Shown here: piece by piece, positions 1-9,282 of the stretch
Position numbering within the stretch: the first letter of the stretch is position 1
Layout of the letters: every line of letters begins with the position of its first letter
Assembly: GCA_029747585.1 (NCBI GenBank)
Contig: JAPEVF010001184.1
Span: forward strand, 1-12,831
Direction: 5' to 3'
DNA from: Pleurotus djamor
Taxonomy: Eukaryota; Basidiomycota; Agaricomycetes; Agaricales; Pleurotaceae
DNA length: 12,831 nucleotides
The notes under the pieces: model-generated
Told to the model about the DNA's origin: nothing
The model's input: the letters and a program-made list of their open reading frames with translations, nothing else
The model's database searches: none
Translations under genes and position numbers: made by a program

Positions 1-1160
1 CGTCGTTGCCTATCTTTCTTCTTCATCCGACTCACTTGTATCTGAATTCCACTCTTTTGCACAAGACCACCGCGAAGATTATCATTTCGCTATCTCTACC
101 GATCCGGACGTCGCGAGCGCTGCCGGCGTTTCTCCCCCTGCTATCGTGGCTTACCGTACATTCGATGAACCAAAGATCGAGTACCACGGGGCTATGCCAA
201 GTCTCCAAGTCGATGAACTCAGCGGATGGCTTGCCGACCTCAGCATCCCTATCATCGCTCAACTCAATGCTGGTAATTACGGGACCTATGCCAACAGTGG
301 TAAACTCCTCGCCACCCTCTGCCTTGACCCACAGGATCCAAAGAACGATGCCCTTCTCGAGTCAATTCGCCCTATTGCTCATAATCATAGGACAAGTTTG
401 TACATGACTTGGCTCGACGCTGTTGAGTTTGAAGGCCACTGCGAATCAGTCCTCCAACGCAGACACCCGACATGGCCGGCTTTCGTCATCCAGGATTTAG
501 AAAAACATGCCAACTATCCTCTTGAAGAATCGCAACGAGTCACTCCCGAGATCGTCGAAGAATGGATCCAACGATACCTCAAGGGCGACTTGGCACCCCC
601 AGTTCGTTCCGCGCCGATCCCCGAAGCTCAGGACGAGCCAGTGTTCAACCTCGTCAGCAAGCAATTTGATGAAGTTGTTTTTGACGATTCAAAGGACGTG
701 TTCCTGGAGATCTACACCACTTGGTTCGTCTTGTCTCCTTTGGTTACTTGGTGGACTACTCATGACCGCCTCTTTTTCGTAGGTGCGGACACTGCAAGTT
801 TATGAAACCTGCTTGGGACGCTTTGGGAGAGAAGTATGCTCCTCTGAAGGACAAAATTGTCATGTGCGTTTTCTCTGCCTTATGATCTTCCTCGCACAGT
901 ATATCAATCCCTGTTCTTCCTCCAGCGCAAAACTTAATCTTGTAGATAACGACCTTCCTCCATCTGCTCCTTTCAAAGTAACCGGCTTCCCAACCCTCAA
1001 GTTCAAGCCAGCAGGAACGCGGGACTTTATTGACTACACCGAGAAACGATCCCTCCATAGCTTGGCTGCTTTCGTGGAGAAGCACGCGAAGAACGACTTG
1101 TCGCTTCCTCTGTCCGATCTTGTTTCCCCGATAGATGAATCTCAGGCTCCCTTGGTTTAA
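1..1160 (+). CDS. Protein disulfide isomerase, copy 1 (3' part, 5' end outside window)
   Basis: Thiol-disulfide oxidoreductase of the PDI family, which forms and rearranges disulfides in secreted proteins in the ER. The window opens inside the b domain. Exons read as 1-723 (frame starting at base 2), 783-863 and 926-1160, with introns of 59 and 62 nt (724-782, 864-925). The b and b' regions run to about base 640. The a' thioredoxin domain follows: 'FLEIYTTW', then CGHCK across the first intron, then 'IAK' across the second, then the cis-proline motif 'TGFPTLKF'. The buried Glu (FLE) and Lys (IAK) that support CGHC chemistry are both present, so this domain should be active. The protein ends 'DESQAPLV' with no HDEL/KDEL. 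The first (a) domain and signal peptide lie upstream and cannot be judged. It is the tandem paralog of the gene at 1764-3584. The family call is very secure; ER residency is not. Confidence 0.9.
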
Positions 1161-1763
1161 ATGTGACAGGACGAGGAACTCTTGTAACTACTCTAGAACA
1201 AAGCGTTCACGTGGAATATACTTCAAAAAACATCCTTTTGAAGCGAGGGACTGTTTTCTTGCGTCCCAGTTCCACAAGTTCAGCATCAGNTTTTCTGGAA
1301 TTTTATATACTTATAGAGAGCTGATGAGGGTTTGGCAGTCTTTTGTAAACACTGGGTGGTCCTCCATTAGCCTGCTGATTTAAGGAGCTCCATAATAGTC
1401 GCCGATGCGGCGGCTGAGGTTAGAAACGCCCTGGAGCCTAGTGAGCAGAGCTTCAGTACCATCTTGTGACTCTCGAGGGTCGTCACCGGTCAACTCTCTA
1501 CTAGCACTAGGGGCGGCTACCCTAGCTCCTGACTTCGACTTGGGTTAGTTTTTGCCACAACAGCATTGTCATAGACTTCTCACGGACATCTCCCAGTTGT
1601 CTCATTTGCTCCCACATCGACGCAACCGGGCATGGAATCTGGACGATCTGGACGCGCCTATGAAGTGCATCAAGCGACAGCCGTAATCTGGGCGCTGTTA
1701 TTATTTTAATACAATCATGGTTTGCCCCGAAGGGTCGTCACCCTTCAATCCTATCTACTCACC
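1161..1763. other. Intergenic region between the two PDI copies
   Basis: This 603-nt stretch holds the 3' UTR of PDI copy 1 and the promoter and leader of copy 2. No gene is supported. It contains one ambiguous base (1290), a CACGTG palindrome at 1208-1213, and a 12-nt direct repeat 'agggtcgtcacc' at 1476-1487 and 1731-1742, the second copy lying just before the copy-2 start codon. An AT-rich run at 1698-1714 precedes the start by about 50 nt. It is too close to the ATG to be a convincing TATA box if the leader has normal length. No tRNA B-box or structured RNA was seen. Confidence 0.6.
1290..1290. other. Ambiguous base N before a T run
   Basis: Single N directly before a run of four T, in non-coding sequence. 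It has the same setting (g, N, T run) as the N at 5705, which suggests homopolymer-length uncertainty in the assembly rather than a true polymorphism. Confidence 0.9.
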
Positions 1764-1815
1764 ATGCTCAGAGCTGCGTTCTTTGCAGCCTTTGCGGTAT
1801 CAGCCACTCTTGTAA
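1717..1815 (+). promoter_or_regulatory. Possible upstream ORF overlapping the PDI copy 2 start
   Basis: An ATG at 1717 has a better initiation context (A at -3, G at +4) than the chosen start at 1764 (A at -3, C at +4). It opens a 32-codon out-of-frame ORF that ends at TAA 1813-1815, about 50 nt inside the PDI coding region. If the transcript begins upstream of 1717, this would lower PDI translation or control it. If transcription starts after 1719, it is irrelevant. Only 5' end mapping can decide. Confidence 0.35.
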
Positions 1816-3584
1816 TTGCCAGCACAAGCTCTAATGTGATTACTCTGACCGCGTCCAACTTTGATTCTATCGTCAAAGCCGAGTCACTTATTTTGGTGAA
1901 GTTCTTTGGCACTCCCAAGCCCTGGTACGACGTCCGTCGATCCATCATCACTTTCTCAATGGACTTTGCTCTTCTGACTTTAGGTGTATACGCTGCGAAG
2001 ACCCTATCCTTGAATATGAGGAAGCCGCCACCGTTTTAAAGAATCAGGAGATCAAGTTGGCCCAGGTTAACTGCGATCAGGAAGTTGACTTGTGCCAGGC
2101 CAAAAATATATACAAATACCCGTAAGTGATGCTCACGCACATGAGTATACGTAGACTGAACTGGTCGTACTCAGTATCCTGAGGCTCTTCCGCAATGACA
2201 CCCAAAGACACGTTGATTATAGAGGCGCAAGACAAGCCGACAGTATCGTTCAATACATGTTAACGTGAGCCAGACCCTTACTCATGCATATGGAGAGCTT
2301 TATATTTGCATACCTCAGGCAATCCCTTCCTGCCGTTTCCATCGTCACCATGACAAACCACGTTCAAATGACACAGGCCGTCAAGCACATCACCATCGTG
2401 GCATACATTTCGTCTTCGACTGACACTCTTGCATCTGCTTTCCGTTCTTTTGCTCAAGATCATCGTGATGGACTCCACTCCTCTGACCCAGACCATCGTG
2501 AAGAATATGAATTTGCCCTTTCTACCGACCAGGAAGTCGCAAACGCCGCCGGCATTGTTCCACCTGCAATCGTGGCTTACCGTGCCTTTGATGAACCGAA
2601 GGCCGAATATCACGGTGCTTTGTTAAATCTCAGACCGTATGAACTCAGAGCATGGCTAGCCGAGCTAAATATCCCCGCCATCACTCGACTTACCGCTGAA
2701 AACTATGGCATCTATACCAACAGCGATAAACCTTTGGCTACCCTTTGTCTTGGCCCACATGACTCTGAGAACGATGCTCTTCTCGAGTCCCTTCGACCTA
2801 CGGCTCTCAAGTATAAATCAAGCTTGTATATAACTTGGCTCGATACCCCTGCCTTTCGACGCCAATGCGAAGCAGTTCTTCAACGTAGACATGCGACATG
2901 GCCCGCTTTTGTTATTCGAGATGTACAAAAGAATGCTATCTATCCTCTCGAGGACTCTCAACCTATGACTCCCGAGGTCGTTGAAGGATGGATCCAACGA
3001 TTCCTCAACGGGGATTTGTCACCTCTCGTCCGCTCTGCCCCCATCCCTGAAGCTCAGGACGAGCCAGTGTTCAACCTCGTCAGCAAGCAGTTCGACGAAG
3101 TTGTTTTCGACGAGTCAAAGGACGTGTTCCTCGAGATCTACTCCACTTGGTTTGTCTTGTCTTCCTTTGTTATTTTGTGGACGACTCATGACCGTATCTT
3201 GTCCTAGGTGCGGTCACTGTAAGGTTATGAAACCTGCTTGGGACGCTTTGGGAGAGAAGTATGCTCCTCTGAAGGACAAGATCGTCATGTACGTTTCACC
3301 CTCCGTTCGAGCTGCATCGCAAAGTATATTGACACCTCCCCATCGCCAGCGCAAAAATTAATCTTGTAGACAATGACCTTCCTCCATCTGCTCCTTTCAA
3401 AGTAACCGGCTTTCCAACCCTCAAGTTCAAGCCAGCAGGAACGCGAGACTTTATCGACTACACAGAGAAACGATCCCTTCATAGCTTTAGTGCTTTCGTG
3501 GAGAAGCATGCCAAGAACGACTTGTCGCTTCCTCCATCCGAGTTGGCTTCCCCGACCGATGAATCTCAGGCTCCTTTGGTGTAG
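1764..3584 (+). CDS. Protein disulfide isomerase, copy 2 (complete, atypical first domain)
   Basis: Six exons: 1764-1924, 1984-2121, 2175-2264, 2319-3149, 3208-3288, 3350-3584. They total 1536 nt, giving 511 aa, the usual PDI length. All introns are 53-61 nt with GT..AG ends. The start at 1764 gives a hydrophobic signal peptide (about residues 1-20) and has 'acc' before ATG. Domain order is a-b-b'-a'. The a' domain is canonical: CGHC at 408-411, buried Glu402 and Lys436, cis-Pro in 'TGFPTLKF'. The a domain is odd. The site is CIRC (55-58), followed by Glu rather than Lys. Three extra residues lie before it ('FFGTPKPW' against the usual FFAPW). The buried Glu and Lys are Lys46 and Gln81. Fungal second-disulfide cysteines (84, 91) are kept. 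It ends 'DESQAPLV' without HDEL. An 11-residue insertion relative to copy 1 lies near 2462-2494. Possible role: a modified isomerase or chaperone, perhaps secreted; this is inference. Confidence 0.9.
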
Positions 3585-4000
3585 CTGTGGACGAGAAGGT
3601 GTTTGAATTGCCCTATATACCGTAGCACACAGCGATCATAAATTATTTCAGTATGTGAGTGAGAAATCGTACAATCCCATCCCAGTTTCACTCAAGTCCA
3701 ACGTGATCTGTCTGAATAATGATCCTTATTATCGTTGCTCAAGGATAAAGCGATGTCAAATTCATTCAGGAAGGAGGACACTAGAGCGCTGATGATGATT
3801 GCTGGGTGAAACTAAAGAAACGGGATGGACGTTAAAAAGAACGGGACGACCAAAGAGAGGAGATTATTCAAGTTCCAGGCCGATAAGTCGATTTCACTGG
3901 AATTGTAAGGCAATAAGGATGATAATAAAGAATATAACGAATGTATGAAGCCACGGAGCACGAAGTAACCAAGAACCCTTGTCCGTATATCATAGTAGGG
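3585..4000. other. Convergent intergenic region (3' UTRs)
   Basis: This 416-nt AT-rich stretch lies between the stop of PDI copy 2 and the stop of the I-BAR-like gene on the other strand. It should hold both 3' UTRs. An 'aataaa' hexamer on the plus strand at 3924-3929 could serve polyadenylation of the PDI gene, but it lies 340 nt past the stop and fungal signals are loose. No coding region is supported. Confidence 0.5.
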
Positions 4001-7000
4001 CTACCGTCCATTCGGCTCCCTACTCTTGCCCTTGCTTTTATCACCACCACCTCCACTCATACTCATACTCAAAAGCCTCTTCGCCTTCTCATATTCCTCA
4101 TCTTCGTCGCCATCTTCATCACTAGATGCATCCTTCCACATATCAACCACTTCACCATTTGACCTTCCACCCCAAGAGTTGGAAGCCTTCGGTGTTGGTG
4201 TCGTCGATGGTGAGTGGAGGTGGGGTCCATCACGTTCTTGTTCAAACGACGATGGGGAAGGTGAGGGTAGCGGAGGCGGGGCGGCAGCATAGGATGGTTT
4301 CAACGAAACTCGAACACTTTTGCGGCGGTGGGGTTCAGAGTTAGAACCGGAACCAGTACCAACAGCCTCAGCATCAGAGAGCTCGTGGGCGTGATGGTAC
4401 ATGGGTGATGAGGGGGATGATGAGGGATGTGAAAGTACGAGCGTGGACCTAGACGCATTCGTTGTGGATGACGAACCATTGACCACAGGCACATTAGGCT
4501 TCGTGGTCCCAAGAGACTTTCGCTGCGCGACCGTGGTGGTTGCCTTGTCCTGCTCTTTGTCGATCGGCTGCGTGATCCGGGAGGACTCCGTGCGCATCGT
4601 AGGTCCGCCGCCTTCTGAAGAACCTTCATCGGCGGACAAGAAAACCTCATCTCCATCCGCCTCGTCCGCGCCCTCTTCTTCCTCCTCTCCATCCACGACT
4701 GGAAGCGACTTTGTGTCAACTTCGTCTTCTTCGTCTATTCTCTTCTCACCACTTCCTTCGCCTAGCTCCGTGGCAGCAGCGCCGGATGTGGTTTCAGATC
4801 CCAAAAGAACACCGACCCTCAAAGGGGAAGGTGACGAAGACCTACTCCCCGTACCCGGACCCAGATACCCTGCATGTGAAGCCATGGCCTGGGTCTGAGC
4901 AGGGCTCTTCTTCAAAGCACTCTTCAAAGGCATCCGGGAACTACCACCACTCAACCCACTCAACCCAGTGGAGGCAGAAACACCACTATCAAGTGATCCG
5001 CGAGGTGAGCCATGATTGGGATACACAGGATGAGCCTGATGCACCAAGCGTGAAGATTGAGATGCGGCGGAAGCGGTGGTGGACGTGGAAGGAATTCGAC
5101 CATGTCCATGTCCATTGACACCAGACGGAGTATGGCGCGCGGGCGTTGACGTCGTTGCTGGCAGGCTCGAGGTGGAACTGAAGATGGAGGCAGGAGCTCG
5201 CGGAATTACGAAAGATGCAGCCTCCGAGTCTTCCTTTGATCTCCCTCCTGGTGACACTTGTCCTCGGGAGACAGAAACCTCTCTCTCCAGTTCAGCTCTC
5301 CCAACCCGAGGCGGAGCTTTCACAATTTCCGACAATCCACCATGACTGTCCTTCCTCTGAACTGATGCAGAGTCTACACCGTTGTCAGCGTTGTAATTAG
5401 CGTTCAGAGCCGACGTTGACCGTGAACGCGTATGTGATCGGTTCAGCTTTGCGACGTCCTCAACGATACTCATCAAACTCTCTCCAGCTCCTCCGGCAAC
5501 ACCGCTGCCGCCAACAACGACCACACTCTTGACCTTTCCAACGCGGCCATCTGGGCTAACGCTCAAGCTCTCCGTACGACGATGGTGGGAGCCATGTGTA
5601 GGTTTGCCTTCGTGAGGGGATGGAGTCATGGTGAAAGTGGTAGAGTTTTTAGGAGCAGAGACACTGGAAGTACGTTCAATGGACGCTGATACCGAGGACG
5701 ACCGNTTTTTTCTTCTTCGTATCGGGACTATCCCCGTGTACCAGCAACAACGGGGAGGAGGAGGACGTCTTCGCTGTGATCGTCGGGGTCGACGAGGACG
5801 TCGGTTTCAACGTAGCTTCGGATATGTTCGCCGATTTGGAGATGGGGATGGACGACCCGACAACTCGTTGAGACTGAGAACGCCGAGTGATCGTCCGATC
5901 TCTGTCCTCGACGATCTCCACATCTTCCTTTCGGTGGTCTTGATCTCGTGCGGCTGCCTTGATTGGGTGAGGTGTTGAGTTCGCCGTTGAGGTAGACGAT
6001 TTAGCGGGCGTAGTTTGGGGAGTAGTCGATGTCGAAGCTGGATGTGGGGGAAGAGTAGATGTACTAGCACCAGGTACCGCGGCAGTAGGAACAGGTGCCG
6101 CCTGCTTAATGCTCCTACTACGGCTCGGAGTCTTCTTCAACTTATTCCTCCCCGCGCCATTCCTCCTACCTCTGCCATTACCATGCCCACTCATGAGGCT
6201 CGAATTATCATCACCACCAGCATCGGCGCTACTCCGATCAACTCCACCGATTGCAGCATGTGGACTAGAGCCCCACCACCCAGAGCTGATGACAACCTCA
6301 CTCGAGCTAGCTCTCGGTCTCCCCATGACCCGTCGCTTGCCACCCCCGCTCGAGCTGGCTTTCCCCCAACTACCACCACCACCGCTACGAGAACCAGCGG
6401 CAGGAGTACTGGGAGGAGGCGCAATCACCGAAGACGGCGGAAACACAGACGCAGCAGTGCGTTGTCGGTCCCGATCCTGCTCATGGACGCTTGTGTGAAG
6501 GTCCTTGATATTTCGATCGGTTCGAGTTTCCCATGTATGTGCTCCTCCTCCATGTCCATGCCCAAATAGCCCACGCAAGCTACCGAAGAAGCTAGATCCC
6601 ATACTAGTTCTCCTCTCTCTCTTCTCTTCGTTGGTTGGTCTCTGAACGCGACGGCTGGAGGACTTCGAAGGCGAGGTAGGCAGACGAGGTGTATGTCCAG
6701 CGAAACGGGGGTTCTCAACCACTTGCAACGTCGTCGAGTCCGGTAGGACGTCCTCAGATGATGATGATGCGCGCCCATGATCGTGGCCACGTTCATGCGA
6801 GTGAGTTGAGGAAGCGATACTCGATGGGCGTCCCCGAGATTGCGCAGGTACATCGAGGGATTCCGCGCGAAAATTGCGATTGGAACTATTGGCGTGATGT
6901 GCATCGCCTGCCTGAGGAGGCGACGAAGAAACTGTATTCCTCCTTCGCTTGCCGAATAACCACCTTGAAGATCCACCGCTACCACTGCCTTGCTTATTTC

Positions 7001-8730
7001 CAGAACCAGCGGCACGACCTATGGTCCCATTTGGAGGCGTGTACGGCTGGGTTGCTACAAGGCTGGGATGGACGAAAGACGAAGTCGACGCCGCGTTTTC
7101 GGCTGCTGGTAGGGATGGAGATGATGTTGGCAAGGGAAACTGAGAAAGGTCTGAAATAGCATGTGCTGGTGGGATGTTGAGAAACATGGTTTCTCCTACC
7201 CCTCCGCTTCCACTTTGTCCTGCCCTCCCAAACCCACCGCCGTTGATCGCGTCCGCATTCGTCGTGGTAGTGGTAGTGGTTTCATGTGTCGTTTGCGACA
7301 GAGAATTTGAATGAGAATGAGAGGAAGAACCGAACGGCGTGTCTTGATATTCCGCGTTGGAGTATATGTGTAATCCATCCGAAGCGGGAGCATCAATGGC
7401 CATTCCACCTTGACCAAATGTTCCAAAGCTCGCGTTGCCATCGAAAGCTCCATGATCGCCGTCTCCGATATTGGTAGCTGGCATGGTCAGCAGTTGCGGA
7501 AGCTGCAAAGAGTCCGTATCCTCTCGCAGAGGAGAAGAAACCAAAGGAGCATTGGTTAGATTGATATTCGAGGCCGAGTGTGAAGGGGCTAAGGAAGATG
7601 TTGAATAATGGGACAGAGACACGAAGGACGCGGACGAAGGATTCGATGACGATGAGCGTTTTCTGGAGTGTGAATGCAGGGAAGATGTTGAGTTGTTCGG
7701 CAGCGGGTACGGCAACGGTTTCGAGATAGCTGAAATGCAATGTCAGACGTGTAAATTGAGTAGGAGAATTATTCGGCTCACCGGTATCGAGGATTGAGGC
7801 CCTCTTTGAAGAGTTTATGTCTGGATGAAGTCATCAGAAGAAGTCATCTTATGATAGATGTAAAAAACATACGCGTCAAGGCTTCGTCACCTTTCTCCAT
7901 CCATTTGCTACCACATTGAACCATGGCTCTACATCGTTCAGCGAAGGCATTTTGGACAATTTGAACGCGTTTTTGCTGCAGAAGACGCTCCTTCTGGGAG
8001 AGATGGGCTTCACATGCTGCCAATTCGGACTGGGCTTTGGCAAGTTTAGTCGTCGGGGTTGGTGATGAGGAAGAGCCTGACGCGGAGGATGACTGGGACT
8101 TAGAAGCCTTTATGAGGCGGTTGACCCTGGTCAAGCCGAGCTCAATCTCACGTTATTGAGGGCAGCGAACTCCCACTTACAAGATGTCTCTGTCTCTCAG
8201 GACGTTCTTTACGCCTTCTTCCTCTTGGCTCAGCGCTTTCATTTCCTCCATGACGATCTGGACGACCCGCATGTAGTCTCTGAGCGCGTCATCACATCCT
8301 CTCAGTGCTTGCGCAACCGTCAGCACCAGTTGCGCAAGATGAGAGGGAGAGGCTGCTGCATACGCCTCGAATAGGGATACGGAGATGTGGGAAACAGAGA
8401 GGAAGCTTTGAAGAGAGTTTATGTAGGATTTCTCCTGGGAGATGAGGTTTGTGAGGATGAGATTGTCAGCGGATATGGAGGTCGTCGAGCGGTGCACCAT
8501 GGACGACGTCGGCGACGTTGAGGATGAAGACACGGAACGGCGGAGGACATGAGGTGCCTGTGGCTCTGTGACAAGGTCAGCTTGTTCGGGTCACACTAGC
8601 GCGTGATGTGAGCCCCGCGATGACGCCATCCAGAGGGCTCACGTCGACGATCGCGAATCCAACTCCTTGCATTTTACTTCCTAGAACGTGGTTTACGCTA
8701 CCTCTTACCGTTTATCTCGTCCCCAGCCAT
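4001..8730 (-). CDS. I-BAR/IMD-like coiled-coil protein with long Ser-rich disordered tail
   Basis: Proposed exons from 5' to 3' on the minus strand: 8709-8730 (tentative), 8181-8565, 7873-8126, 7782-7820 (a 39-nt microexon) and 4001-7729. Introns 8127-8180, 7821-7872 and 7730-7781 are 52-54 nt with good GT..AG ends. Leaving out the ambiguous base at 5705, the sum is 4428 nt, or 1475 aa. Residues about 39-220 are helical and coil-like ('NLISQEKSYINSLQSFLS' and a Lys/Gln/Glu-rich second helix). They resemble fungal IMD/I-BAR proteins, which bind and bend membranes, often at the cell cortex. The rest is Ser/Thr/Pro/Gly-rich and probably disordered, with short islands that look conserved: 'SLMSIVEDVAKLNR' (about 984-997), 'RRKSVRVSLK' (1368-1377) and an acidic 'DMWKDASSDED' near the end. 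The 5' end is uncertain: an ATG at 8500 is in frame and safe. The 8730 start needs a 143-nt intron. Family assignment is from memory of basidiomycete proteins. Confidence 0.65.
5705..5705. other. Ambiguous base N that breaks the reading frame
   Basis: The N sits beside a run of six T (A on the coding strand) inside the largest exon of the I-BAR-like gene. Counting it as a base moves the frame and gives a stop at 5676. Leaving it out joins the upstream Lys run directly to a Ser-rich frame that stays open to 4001. It is best read as a spurious base from homopolymer miscounting. Confidence 0.85.
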
Positions 8731-9282
8731 CTGCGAGTAGTTCAAGCGATAACTGAGCGAAGTGTACGCAAAGTGTCCGATCTCATTGCTCAGGGTTTAG
8801 ATGTCCGTATCTCACAGTTGACACAGTGCTTGTTATTGAAATCGCGTAGAAGCGGATGATTTTTGGATTAAGTAGTGACCATCCAAACTGAGCGACCGCT
8901 GTCTTAGCCTTGTCATCAGTTTGGCGCAGGTCCAAGTTGGGGAGAGGAAAGAGCGGAAGTTGACAAGAGGCAGGATCCAAGGCTAGAGAGTACCCCGAAC
9001 CGTTGTTTGTCTAGCGTCAGGGGTAATTCCGAATCTTCCCACCATCACACCTTCGATCACGTGTATGCGTGCCACCGCGTATTGAAACTCCGCAAGGCGC
9101 GTCACCCCTCCTGAATTTCAACATTGCGCGACGTGCAGGGGTCCGTGCACCGTGACCTAGTGTGATGCAGCCCAGGTTACATAAATAACACACGCAACGC
9201 CTCTTCCTTCAGGACCCTCTCCTCACCTTCCACCTCCTCGCCACCGACGACGACCTCAACGCGCTGCTCATCACCTTCAACA
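8731..9282. promoter_or_regulatory. Divergent promoter region of I-BAR-like and homeodomain genes
   Basis: This 552-nt stretch lies between two outward-facing genes. Nothing in it codes convincingly on either strand. On the homeodomain side there is a TATA-like 'ataaataa' at 9181-9188, about 100 nt before the ATG. It is followed by a pyrimidine-rich leader (about 9200-9240) typical of fungal transcription starts. A CACGTG palindrome (E-box type) lies at 9058-9063. On the other side no clear core promoter element was seen. If the tentative first exon of the I-BAR-like gene is wrong, this region extends left to about 8500. Confidence 0.5.
9181..9188 (+). promoter_or_regulatory. TATA-like element of the homeodomain gene
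   Basis: 'ataaataa' in an otherwise GC-rich setting, about 100 nt before the start codon and just ahead of a CT-rich stretch. Position and composition fit a TATA box. No transcript data are available here. Confidence 0.4.

Noticed and set aside
1156..1170. A 15-nt intron 'gtttaa..gacag' that would join PDI copy 1 to a D-E-E-L tail
   Set aside because: 15 nt is far too short for a spliceosomal intron. The trace is reported as a possible relic only.
1135..1383. 82-codon plus-strand open frame containing the N at 1290
   Set aside because: It overlaps the end of PDI copy 1 in another frame and has no domain or conservation signal.
1722..1763. Upstream in-frame extension of PDI copy 2 from a TTG codon
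   Set aside because: It has no ATG, and the ATG at 1764 gives a standard signal peptide with a good context.
4026..5345. Several plus-strand open frames over the I-BAR-like gene
   Set aside because: They are antisense shadows of a Ser/Gly/Pro-rich GC-rich exon, with low-complexity translations, no domains, and no intron logic.
8540..8550. ATG at 8550 (minus) as start of the I-BAR-like gene
   Set aside because: It is out of frame with the conserved helical region.
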